From: DAOUGC01 sp034429695
Lineage (GTDB): Bacteria; Chloroflexota; Anaerolineae; Anaerolineales; Anaerolineaceae
NCBI GenBank assembly: GCA_034429695.1
Contig: DAOUGC010000160.1
Coordinates: 1 to 19,166 of the forward strand
Length of the DNA: 19,166 nucleotides
Direction of reading: 5' to 3'
The notes below the pieces were generated by a model. The model was not told where the DNA came from. It saw only the letters and a list, made by a program, of their open reading frames with translations, and made no database searches. Positions 7,152-14,649 of the stretch are shown here, piece after piece. The translations under genes were made by a program, and so were the position numbers. How positions within the stretch are numbered: position 1 is the stretch's first letter; every line of letters starts with the position of its first letter.

Positions 7152-9803
7152 TTACTTTCTTTCCAGCAGCGCCACCGGAAAGTCCTCCAGCAGCGCGTGC
7201 AGGGGTATTTCTCCTGCCTGTGCTTCATGATGGGTCAGCACGTTTACCCAGCTTGTGCCGGGCAGGCACAATGTGGCGTCACCCATTTGCCCACCGCTGG
7301 AAAGAAAATAACGTTGGAAGATGACCGCCACTTCAGCTTCTCCATCCTGAGGGGCGCGCAGGTAAGCCACGGCATTTTCCGTGCCGGTATCCACGGGCAT
7401 ATGGCGTGACCCGGGGGTAAAACAGGCGGACTTGCGGGCGCGCAACTCAAGCGCAGCGTGGATCAACCACAATTTTGGCAGCCCTTCATCCCGTCGCTCC
7501 CAGATGGCGGCGGGTTTCATGCCGCGCAGTTCGCGCAGCAAGGCGCGGCGGGCGGCGTAATCCACCGGTCGGCGGTTGTCGGGGTCAACCAGTGACAGCG
7601 CCCACAGCTCACAACCCTGGTAAATGTCGGGCACACCGGGCGAGGTGAGCTTGACCAGCGTTTGCGCCAGCGAATTGACCCAACCGGCGGTACGGATGAC
7701 ACTGACAAATTCATCCAAGGATGTTGTAAAGTCAGGGTTTGCCAGCGCTTTTTGGATGAATTGCAGCAAAGCCTGCTCGTAGGTTTCATCCGGCGCGGTC
7801 CAGGTGGTGCGGCGTTTGGCTTCGCGTGCAGCTTTGAGCATGTAGTCCCGGGTGCGCTGCGTGTCGATGGGCCATGCGCCCACAAGCGTCTGATACAGCA
7901 GGTATTCATCCAGCCGGTCGGGCATGCCGCCGGTGTGCAGGTTTTCGAGCATGCGCGACCAGCCCGTGACCGCCTCTGCCCAGCGTTCGGGGATCTCGCT
8001 GAGGACGTTCAGGCGGGCGCGTACATCTTCTGAGCGTTTGGTGTCATGGGTGCTGGTGGCCAGCAGCGAGCGGGGCCATTTTTCGGCGGTCTCCATGCAG
8101 GCGCGCTGGAACTCCTCCACGGGCAGGGCAAAATGCCCTGGGTCTCCACCCACTTCGTTGAGGGACACCAGGCGGTTGTAGTTGTAAAACACGGTGTCTT
8201 CCATCCCCTTTGCCATCACCGGGCCTGTGAACTGCTGAAAGCGCTGCACAAATTCCGTCTCGGCTGGTCCTGTGATTTTCAGCAGCAGCAGCGAGCCGAT
8301 AAACTCAAACAAAAAGGGGTCAAGCGCGGGGCTGTTTTGCACGGCGGTTTCCAGCGCATGAGCAACATAAAGGCGGTCATGCTCTGATACCTCACCGGTT
8401 TGCGGGCGAACATAGGTGCGGTATACCGGCATGCAGGCGGCCAGCTCAGCCACGGCTTCGCGCAGTTCGGCGCGGGTGTAGTCGCGGTAACGGCGGTGTC
8501 CTTCTGTGATCGATTCAAGCAGGAAGGTCAGGCGGTTGAGATCGCTGCCCAGCACCTGTTCGGCAGCCTGTTTTTTTAGTTGATGCCTTAGCTGCTGGTA
8601 GGATTGGTCTTGCCCGCAAAAACGGGCATAAAAGTCATCCAGTTCGGCCTCACCATCCGGGTGGAGCAGCACGTGGTTCATGCGATACATGAAGTCGTAG
8701 CCGGTGGTGCCGTCAACGGGCCAGTGGGCGGGCAGGTCTTCTCCTGGTTCAACGATCTTTTCGATCACGACCCACAGGTCTTCATTCAGAGTGCGCAGGC
8801 GCTCGAAGTAACCCAGGGGGTCGCGCAGCCCGTCGGGGTGATCGATGCGCAGGCCATCCAGCCAGCCCTCCTTTATCCAATCGATGATGCGGGCATGGGT
8901 ATCCTCAAAAACGTTTTCATCCTCCATGCGCAGCCCGATCAGGGTGTTGATGTCAAAAAAACGCCGGTATCCCAGCTCGCGACTGGAGACCTTCCAAAAA
9001 GCCAGGCGAAAATTTTGTGCCTGCAGCAGGCTGTCCAGCGCGTCGTGATCGGCGTTAATCTTCTGAACTGCATTTTGAATGGCTTCACTTAATTGTTTCC
9101 CTTCCGCCCATTGCTTTAACATGGTGCGCAGGATGCGTGCATCCTGGTTACGGCGGCGCGCTGACATCCGGTCAGATGCGGCCTCATGCGGCAGGCTTGC
9201 AAAGGCGTTGGCAAGAAAGTGCAGGTCGGCGGAGCGCGCTGCCCGTGCAGCCGGACTTAACACCATGTTATAGGTGGAAGGATCAACCGGGTAGCGGTTG
9301 TCATGATAATGGATCTCAAAGCCGTCAGTGCTGAAGACCAGGCGCAATTCGCCGGCTTCGAGCACACGTCCGTAATGATCGCCCAGTACGGGGATAAGCA
9401 CCGCATTGGAATGACGGGTTTCGGGCGGGTCCCATTCCACGTCGAAATGGGCGGCAAAGCGGCTGGATGGCCCGTTCTCAAGGACATCCCACCACCAGGG
9501 GTTGTCTGCCACGGAAACAGACATGTGATTGGGGACGATATCCATGATCAGGCTTAAATGCTTTTTTTGCAGTGCATGGATCAGGCGGCGGAAAGCCTCC
9601 TCACCGCCCAGCTCGCGGTTGATACGCGTTGGGTCCACCACGTCGTAACCGTGGGGGGAGCCTTCAACGGCCTGCAGGCTTGGGGAGGAATACAAATGGC
9701 TGATCCCCAGTTCCTGCAGGTAATCAATGATCTGCGCAGCGTCATCAAGCGTAAAACCGGCGTGCAACTGCACCCGGTAGGTGGCGCGCGGCTCAATCAA
9801 CAT
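7152..9803 (-). CDS. treY: Malto-oligosyltrehalose synthase (TreY)
   Basis: This 883-residue GH13 enzyme converts the reducing-end alpha-1,4 bond of a maltodextrin to an alpha,alpha-1,1 bond by intramolecular transglycosylation. The N-terminus TYRVQLHAGFTLDDA and PHGYDVVDP (50-58) are hallmarks of TreY. Conserved GH13 regions are LIMDIVPNH (85-93); DGLRIDHPDGLRDP with nucleophile Asp321; VVIEKIV with acid/base Glu348; and ATSTHDTKRSEDVRARL with Asp587. Length is at the upper side of the family range, with the usual large insertion between regions I and II. The start at 9803 is immediately followed by conserved family sequence. It overlaps the end of treX by 11 bases, suggesting translational coupling, and no strong Shine-Dalgarno sequence is visible inside treX. 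Confidence 0.95.
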   Translation of the reverse strand: MLIEPRATYRVQLHAGFTLDDAAQIIDYLQELGISHLYSSPSLQAVEGSPHGYDVVDPTRINRELGGEEAFRRLIHALQKKHLSLIMDIVPNHMSVSVADNPWWWDVLENGPSSRFAAHFDVEWDPPETRHSNAVLIPVLGDHYGRVLEAGELRLVFSTDGFEIHYHDNRYPVDPSTYNMVLSPAARAARSADLHFLANAFASLPHEAASDRMSARRRNQDARILRTMLKQWAEGKQLSEAIQNAVQKINADHDALDSLLQAQNFRLAFWKVSSRELGYRRFFDINTLIGLRMEDENVFEDTHARIIDWIKEGWLDGLRIDHPDGLRDPLGYFERLRTLNEDLWVVIEKIVEPGEDLPAHWPVDGTTGYDFMYRMNHVLLHPDGEAELDDFYARFCGQDQSYQQLRHQLKKQAAEQVLGSDLNRLTFLLESITEGHRRYRDYTRAELREAVAELAACMPVYRTYVRPQTGEVSEHDRLYVAHALETAVQNSPALDPFLFEFIGSLLLLKITGPAETEFVQRFQQFTGPVMAKGMEDTVFYNYNRLVSLNEVGGDPGHFALPVEEFQRACMETAEKWPRSLLATSTHDTKRSEDVRARLNVLSEIPERWAEAVTGWSRMLENLHTGGMPDRLDEYLLYQTLVGAWPIDTQRTRDYMLKAAREAKRRTTWTAPDETYEQALLQFIQKALANPDFTTSLDEFVSVIRTAGWVNSLAQTLVKLTSPGVPDIYQGCELWALSLVDPDNRRPVDYAARRALLRELRGMKPAAIWERRDEGLPKLWLIHAALELRARKSACFTPGSRHMPVDTGTENAVAYLRAPQDGEAEVAVIFQRYFLSSGGQMGDATLCLPGTSWVNVLTHHEAQAGEIPLHALLEDFPVALLERK

Positions 9804-11922
9804 GGCGCAGCACCATCAGGGAGCGTGCCTGCACCATGACCCGATCACCGGCGTGCAGCACCCTGCCGTTTTCGGTCACCTGCTCATCCACGCTTGTGCA
9901 GGCGGTGTCCACCACCAACTGCCAGCGCACCCCCCAGTGAGAGGTGGGCAGGCGAAAACAAATGGGTTCGTGGTGGGCGTTAAACAGGAGCAGAAAACTG
10001 TTGTCATTGATCGGCTCGCCGTGCTCGTTGGGTGTGCCCAACCCGCCATTCAAGTAGATGCCGATTGATTTGGCAAAGCCCTGCCCCCAGTTTTCCTCGG
10101 ACATCTCGTTGCCCATGGTATCAAACCAACCGATATCACTGGCGCCTGCACCGTGAATGGGGCGCCCCACAAACCAGCGGCGCTGACGGAAAACGGGATG
10201 GTCCTTGCGAAGCTGGATGATGCGGCGGGTGAACTCCAGTAGATCCTTGTCCTGATGTTTCCAGTCGTACCATGAGATCTCGTTATCCTGGCAGTAGGCG
10301 TTGTTGTTGCCTTTCTGTGTGCGGCCGATCTCATCGCCGCCGAGCAGCATGGGCACACCCTGACTGAGGAACAGGGTGGCGATGAAGTTGCGTTTCTGAC
10401 GGTTGCGCAGTTCGATCACGTCCTTCTTGCGGGTACTGCCTTCAACGCCGTGGTTCCACGAGCGGTTGTGACTTTCGCCATCGTTGTTGTTCTCGCCGTT
10501 GGCTTCGTTATGCTTGTCGTTGTAACTGACCAGGTCGTTGAGGGTGAAGCCATCGTGAGCGGTGATGAAGTTGATGCTGGCAGTGGGGCGACGCCCAGAC
10601 AGGCTGTACAGGTCTGAACTGCCGGTGAAGCGGTAGGCGAAATCACCCAGGGTGCTGTCCGCGCCGCGCCAGTAGTCGCGCACCACATCGCGATACAGGC
10701 CGTTCCACTCTGTCCAGCCCACGGGGAAGGCTCCCACCTGGTAACCGCCTTCGCCGAGATCCCACGGTTCGGCGATCAGTTTGGCTTTTTGAATCACCGG
10801 GTCCTGGCGGATGATGTCAAAGAAAGCGCCCAGGCGGTCAACGTCGTGCAGTTCGCGCGCCAGCGTGGCGGCCAGGTCAAAGCGAAAGCCGTCCACGTGC
10901 ATTTCTTCCTTCCAGTAACGCAAACTATCCATGATCAATTGCAGCACGTTGGGCTGGGTCATGTTGAGGGTGTTGCCGGTTCCAGTGTAATCCATGTAAA
11001 AACGCCGGTCACCCATCAGGCGGTAGTAAGCGGCGTTGTCCACCCCGCGAAAGCACAGCGTTGGCCCCAAATGGTTGCCTTCGGCAGTGTGGTTGTAAAC
11101 CACATCCAGGATGACCTCGATGCCGGCTTTGTGCAGGGCTTTCACCATCTCCTTGAACTCGTTCACCTGCTGCCCGTGCACCCTGCCCGAAGCATAGCGG
11201 GCATCGGGTGTGAAGAAGCCAATGGTGTTGTAACCCCAGTAATTGGTCAAACCCTGTTCAACCAGGTGGCGGTCTGCCACAAATTGTTGGATGGGCAGCA
11301 GTTCCAACGATGTGATGCCCAGTTCCTGCAGGTATTGGATGGTGACCGGATGAGAAATACCGGCGTATGTGCCGCGCAATTCAGGCGGAATTTTGGGGTG
11401 GTTGATGGTAAACCCCTTGACGTGGGTCTCGTAGAGGATGGTGCGATAAAAGGGATAACGGGGGAGCTGGTCGCCTTCCCAGTCAAAGCGATTATCCACC
11501 ACCACCGATTTTGGCACGAAGGGGCCGCTATCGCGGTCATCCCGCGCAAAGTCGCCTTCGGGCGCACCCAGGGTGTACCCAAACAGGGCGTCATCCCACT
11601 GAATGGTTCCGGCGATGGCGCGCGCATACGGATCAAGCAGCAATTTTGCCGGGTTAAAGCGGTGTCCGTTGGACGGCTCATATGGCCCGTGCACACGGTA
11701 ACCGTAGCACTGGCCCGGTCCCACCCCCGGCAGGTAGACATGCCATATCTGATTGTCATACTCGGTAAGATAAAATTTTTCCGTCTCGCTGCCATCCTCA
11801 CTGTAAAAGCATAATTCCACCCCGGTTGCATTCTCGGCGAACAGGGCAAAGTTCGTGCCATCACCATCCCAGGTTGCCCCAAGAGGATGGGTCCTGCCAG
11901 GCAACATTTTTTGATTACTCAC
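9793..11922 (-). CDS. treX: Glycogen/maltodextrin debranching enzyme, isoamylase type (TreX/GlgX)
   Basis: This 709-residue GH13 enzyme cleaves alpha-1,6 branches of glycogen, supplying linear maltodextrins. An N-terminal CBM48-like domain (about 10-130, HPLGATWDGDGTNFALFAE) precedes the catalytic barrel. Conserved regions are ILDVVYNHTAEG (271-282); DGFRFDLAATLARE with nucleophile Asp349; LIAEPWDLGEGGYQVG with acid/base Glu385; and FITAHDGFTLNDLVSYN with Asp457. The start is GTG at 11922, with an AGGAG site at 11930-11934 seven bases upstream. Sequence alone does not separate TreX from GlgX; I use treX because it heads an operon with treY and treZ. In glycogen breakdown its homologue is called glgX. 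Confidence 0.93.
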   Translation of the reverse strand: MSNQKMLPGRTHPLGATWDGDGTNFALFAENATGVELCFYSEDGSETEKFYLTEYDNQIWHVYLPGVGPGQCYGYRVHGPYEPSNGHRFNPAKLLLDPYARAIAGTIQWDDALFGYTLGAPEGDFARDDRDSGPFVPKSVVVDNRFDWEGDQLPRYPFYRTILYETHVKGFTINHPKIPPELRGTYAGISHPVTIQYLQELGITSLELLPIQQFVADRHLVEQGLTNYWGYNTIGFFTPDARYASGRVHGQQVNEFKEMVKALHKAGIEVILDVVYNHTAEGNHLGPTLCFRGVDNAAYYRLMGDRRFYMDYTGTGNTLNMTQPNVLQLIMDSLRYWKEEMHVDGFRFDLAATLARELHDVDRLGAFFDIIRQDPVIQKAKLIAEPWDLGEGGYQVGAFPVGWTEWNGLYRDVVRDYWRGADSTLGDFAYRFTGSSDLYSLSGRRPTASINFITAHDGFTLNDLVSYNDKHNEANGENNNDGESHNRSWNHGVEGSTRKKDVIELRNRQKRNFIATLFLSQGVPMLLGGDEIGRTQKGNNNAYCQDNEISWYDWKHQDKDLLEFTRRIIQLRKDHPVFRQRRWFVGRPIHGAGASDIGWFDTMGNEMSEENWGQGFAKSIGIYLNGGLGTPNEHGEPINDNSFLLLFNAHHEPICFRLPTSHWGVRWQLVVDTACTSVDEQVTENGRVLHAGDRVMVQARSLMVLRHVD

Positions 11923-11951
11923 AGATTGGCTCCTGTCATTGGTCGAAAAAC

Positions 11952-11981
11952 ATAAAAAACCCCCTGATCATGTTGATTCAA
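11952..11981 (-). promoter_or_regulatory. Possible promoter of the treX-treY-treZ operon
   Basis: On the minus strand, TTGAAT (11976-11981) and TTTTAT (11952-11957) are separated by 18 bases. Transcription would start near 11945, about 22 bases before the GTG, leaving room for the AGGAG site. The -10 is a modest match. Upstream, between here and the preceding gene's terminator, lie overlapping short hairpins (TGGGG/CCCCA at 12011-12025 and CCCCAC/GTGGGG at 12021-12039) that could be operator-like. Confidence 0.35.
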
Positions 11982-12040
11982 TTGTAATTTTGGTACCTGC
12001 GGCGCTTCAATGGGGGATTTCCCCACGCGTTCTGTGGGGG

Positions 12041-12072
12041 TAAAACAAAAACCGCTGCACATGGGCAGCGGT
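12041..12072 (-). terminator. Intrinsic terminator of the lipoprotein gene
   Basis: An 8-bp stem (ACCGCTGC 12051-12058 with GCAGCGGT 12065-12072) with a 6-base loop is followed on the minus strand by TTTTGTTTTA (12041-12050). It begins 24 bases after the lipoprotein stop and separates that operon from the treX promoter. Confidence 0.85.
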
Positions 12073-12095
12073 GCAAACTGAATATTTTCCTGTTC

Positions 12096-13406
12096 TTAAT
12101 CCAACCGTGGGCTTGGGAAGATATCCACTTTCACCGGCGCCTGATCCAGGTCCAGGATGATTTCCACCGCTTGTTCGCTGTTTGCGGGCATGTCCTTAAT
12201 GTAGGTGCGCCCCCCGCCGATGATCTCGCCTCTGCGGTTGTAAGCCACCGCCACAACATCCACCCATGAGATGATGGATGAACCCGGGTTGGTGATGATG
12301 GCGGTAGTCTGATGGTAACTGTTCAGGCGCTGAAAGCGCGCCTGGCTGACCATGAGATTGGGTGGCTGGTGTGGCAACTCATCCTCTTTTTGTGGCAGCA
12401 TTTGAACCTCAATGCTGGAAGCCACGCTGTCCTCGCGCAGGTACAGCGTGGCGTTTCCACCGCTCTGTGCGCCGGGCGCCAGCCAGCCAAAAAAGCCCCA
12501 TGCGGTTTGCAGCACCCGTCCGTTGCGATCATAAACCGCGATCTGATACTGGGAGGAGATCACATGTTTTTCGGGTGATGTGTTGGAATAGATAAATGCC
12601 ACATTGACCGCGCTGCCCTGCTGGGAAAAACCAGTCCCCGTGACCTCCAGTTGCAGGGCTTCATCCAGTGCGTAGGTGCGGTTGTGATCCCGATTGCTGG
12701 TAAAAAATGCGCCGCTTGCGGGCTGCTGGCTGCCCATGACGGTGATCCGGGCGCCGGTGGATGAGTGCGGATGGAGGAAATCCACATAGGTGAAGCCCCC
12801 ACCGATGAGGTTGCGTTGGCGGTCAAGCAGCAAACACACCATCTCAATGCTGGTGTAGCCGGTGTCTGTTGGGTTCTCCAGTACCGCAGTGACCTGTGGA
12901 TGGGCGGCATCCTGAAAGAAGTCGGCGCGTTGAATATTGGGGGAAGGCAATAAATTACCGGGTTCGGTCCAGGTGACAGAATCAATGGAAATTTTCGCCG
13001 AAACCGGCTCAGCTCCTTCCTTTAAATATAGAGAGGTGGCAGCGCCCTTGGTTTCACCGGGAGGAACGGCAATCACGTAGGTGTGCAACGGCTGGTCAAG
13101 CTGGTTGCCATCTGCATCGTACAGGGCGATGTCAGCGCGTGCCTGTTCAACTGCCATGGTGGGGTCGGGGTTTTTTAGCATGAACAGCACCAGCAGCCGG
13201 CCATTCTGAACCTCCAGCCAGGGTGCGCCTTCCACAACCGGCAGGATGGATTGCGCCGGGGTATTGACCCCGGGTGATGATAACGTTGGAGTGACCGACC
13301 TTGTGGGTTGAACAGCGGATGGCTCCAGCGGCAGGCAGGCTGCCAGGAGCAGGAGAAATACAAGATGGATCAGTTGGCCCGTTTTGCCAGCCCGCGGATT
13401 TTTCAT
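12096..13406 (-). CDS. Lipoprotein with four tandem FxLyD-like beta domains
   Basis: The 436-residue protein has a lipoprotein signal peptide: a basic N-terminus, a hydrophobic core (12-23) and a lipobox Leu-Ala-Ala-Cys with the lipidated Cys at residue 24. A Ser/Thr/Pro linker (about 25-60) follows. The rest is four beta-rich domains (about 66-142, 168-235, 263-336 and 362-431), each with the pattern of a variable first strand, an N(P/T)-type turn, and a strand such as ALYDADGN, LLDRQRNLIGGG, AVYDRNGR or AYNRRGEIIGGG. Domains 1 and 3 resemble each other (PPGETKGAATSLYL versus APGAQSGGNATLYL), and 2 and 4 resemble each other (NLIGGGFTYV versus EIIGGGRTYI). The FxLyD family assignment is by eye and the function is unknown. 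It follows the aspartate-less receiver gene by 35 bases. Confidence 0.75.
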   Translation of the reverse strand: MKNPRAGKTGQLIHLVFLLLLAACLPLEPSAVQPTRSVTPTLSSPGVNTPAQSILPVVEGAPWLEVQNGRLLVLFMLKNPDPTMAVEQARADIALYDADGNQLDQPLHTYVIAVPPGETKGAATSLYLKEGAEPVSAKISIDSVTWTEPGNLLPSPNIQRADFFQDAAHPQVTAVLENPTDTGYTSIEMVCLLLDRQRNLIGGGFTYVDFLHPHSSTGARITVMGSQQPASGAFFTSNRDHNRTYALDEALQLEVTGTGFSQQGSAVNVAFIYSNTSPEKHVISSQYQIAVYDRNGRVLQTAWGFFGWLAPGAQSGGNATLYLREDSVASSIEVQMLPQKEDELPHQPPNLMVSQARFQRLNSYHQTTAIITNPGSSIISWVDVVAVAYNRRGEIIGGGRTYIKDMPANSEQAVEIILDLDQAPVKVDIFPSPRLD

Positions 13407-13441
13407 GATGCTCTGGTTTGGGTGGTTGAGGCTAATCCGAG

Positions 13442-13807
13442 TCAGGCAAGCGCCAGACGCACGGCTGAGATCAGGGTGTCTGCGCTGGCGTAGCGCGTAA
13501 ATACCCAGTTGGCCCCCGCCTTTAACAGCCGCGTCTGCTGGCCCATTTCATCGGAGATGACCATGCAACGGGTATTGGGATGCGTGTTCCGCAATATCCG
13601 TAGAAATTCAACCAGTTCTTCCGCTTGCATCCCGCTGGTGGTGATCACCAGGTCGGGTTTCAGATCAGATACGGCTTTTAACCCCAGCAGAGCCGTATCA
13701 GCCCGTTGAATTTCAGATATTTCGGCTGCCTCCATGAAACCCGTCAGGGCATCGCGCAGGTGACCCGGTTTCCCCACCACCAGGATGGTTTTTTTCTCCC
13801 GCGCCAA
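13442..13807 (-). CDS. Aspartate-less receiver-domain protein (degenerate CheY-like)
   Basis: The 121-residue protein is a single receiver-fold domain: hydrophobic strand ILVVG (8-12), PDLVITTSG (51-59), CMVIS (81-85), and GANWVFTRYAS...LISAVRLAL (98-120). All the usual phosphorylation residues are replaced: the acidic pair is Gly12/Lys13, the phosphoacceptor Asp is Thr57, and the conserved Lys is Arg105. Ser85 remains. It probably does not accept phosphate in the normal way and may act by protein contact. I choose the TTG at 13807 because GGGAGG (13813-13818) lies 5 bases upstream. The alternative ATG at 13846 has no ribosome-binding site and lies at the predicted start of transcription. It is next to the kinase-regulator operon but has its own promoter, and likely forms an operon with the lipoprotein. 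Confidence 0.7.
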   Translation of the reverse strand: MAREKKTILVVGKPGHLRDALTGFMEAAEISEIQRADTALLGLKAVSDLKPDLVITTSGMQAEELVEFLRILRNTHPNTRCMVISDEMGQQTRLLKAGANWVFTRYASADTLISAVRLALA

Positions 13808-13853
13808 TTTCGCCTCCCAGCAAAACAAACCGCCTGTAATAACCATAATAACA

Positions 13854-13882
13854 AGAATAACCTTTCAGACGCGGGAGTCCAA
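13854..13882 (-). promoter_or_regulatory. Promoter of the receiver-lipoprotein operon with flanking inverted repeat
   Basis: On the minus strand, TTGGAC (13877-13882) and TATTCT (13854-13859) are 17 bases apart. Transcription would start near 13847, giving a 40-base leader ahead of the TTG start at 13807. A 7-bp inverted repeat (AACCTTT 13859-13865 with AAAGGTT 13893-13899) brackets the -35 and spacer and may be an operator. Confidence 0.45.
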
Positions 13883-13976
13883 TACAGGTGTAAAAGGTTA
13901 AGTCCATACAAAGCGGGAGGACGAGCACGGAGAGTGCTTGATGATTGTTAAGCTTCCACTGGACGAATGTGTAGAA

Positions 13977-14630
13977 TCATTCCTCCAGCCGTACCATACC
14001 TTCCCTCAGGGCGTACAAAACTGCCTGGGTACGGTTTTCCAACTGCAATTTTGACAGGATGTTGCTGACGTGAAACCGCACGGTTCCCTCGCCCACAAAC
14101 AAATGCCTGGCAATCTCCTGATTGCTCAACCCGTGCGCCACATACTTGAGCACTTCCAGTTCGCGTTCGGTTAACCGTTCGGCGCCGGGTTTTTCCTGTT
14201 CGCCCTGATCAAAACGTAAAATGAGTTTGCGCGCCACAGCGGGGTGCAACGAGGATTGTCCCCTGTGCACGCAGCGAATGGCTTCAATCAATTCCTGCGG
14301 GGTGCTGTCTTTAAGGATGTAGCCCAGCGCCCCGGCTTTAATCGCCGCAAACACCTGTTCATCTTCCACAAAGCTGGTCAGCACCAGCAGGCAGGCGGTG
14401 GGTATGGCTTTGCGAATGTCGCGGATGGCCTCGATGCCGTTTTTGCCCGGCATGATCAGGTCCATCAAAATTACATCGGGGCGGAGCTCAAGCACCTTGC
14501 GGACAGCTTCCTCTCCATCTCTGGCTTCACCCACAATGCTCATGTCACTGCGTGCCTGAATTACTGCCCGCAGACCTTCCCGAACGATGGGGTGATCGTC
14601 AGCCACAAATACACGTATGCTTTCGCTCAT
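13977..14630 (-). CDS. NarL/LuxR-family two-component response regulator
   Basis: The 217-residue protein has an N-terminal receiver domain (about 5-120) with the acidic pair Asp11/Asp12, phosphoacceptor Asp57 in LMDLIMPG, Thr85 and Lys107, so it should be phosphorylated normally. A linker leads to a LuxR-type helix-turn-helix (about 152-213) with LTERELEVLKYVAHGLSNQEIARHL split across its helices, followed by GTVRFHVSNILSKL. It is a DNA-binding transcription regulator; its targets are unknown. The start at 14630 has an AGGAAGGG site upstream and begins the usual family sequence. A longer frame to 14669 would overlap the kinase gene. It lies 19 bases after the kinase stop and is its likely partner. 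Confidence 0.92.
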   Translation of the reverse strand: MSESIRVFVADDHPIVREGLRAVIQARSDMSIVGEARDGEEAVRKVLELRPDVILMDLIMPGKNGIEAIRDIRKAIPTACLLVLTSFVEDEQVFAAIKAGALGYILKDSTPQELIEAIRCVHRGQSSLHPAVARKLILRFDQGEQEKPGAERLTERELEVLKYVAHGLSNQEIARHLFVGEGTVRFHVSNILSKLQLENRTQAVLYALREGMVRLEE

Positions 14631-14649
14631 GATTTCCCTTCCTGACACA

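Noticed and set aside
10789..11814. Long plus-strand frame (341 codons) opposite treX
   Set aside because: Antisense shadow of a highly conserved GH13 enzyme in GC-rich sequence; low-complexity His/Val/Gln-rich translation with no recognisable domain.
12011..12039. Overlapping G/C-rich mini-hairpins upstream of treX
   Set aside because: Stems of 5-6 bp that exclude each other; not enough to call a riboswitch or attenuator, and no leader peptide is visible.
13922..13940. Small hairpin (CGAGCAC/GTGCTTG with one G-T pair) after the response regulator gene
   Set aside because: Only 7 bp with a wobble pair and no T-run after it, so too weak to call a terminator.
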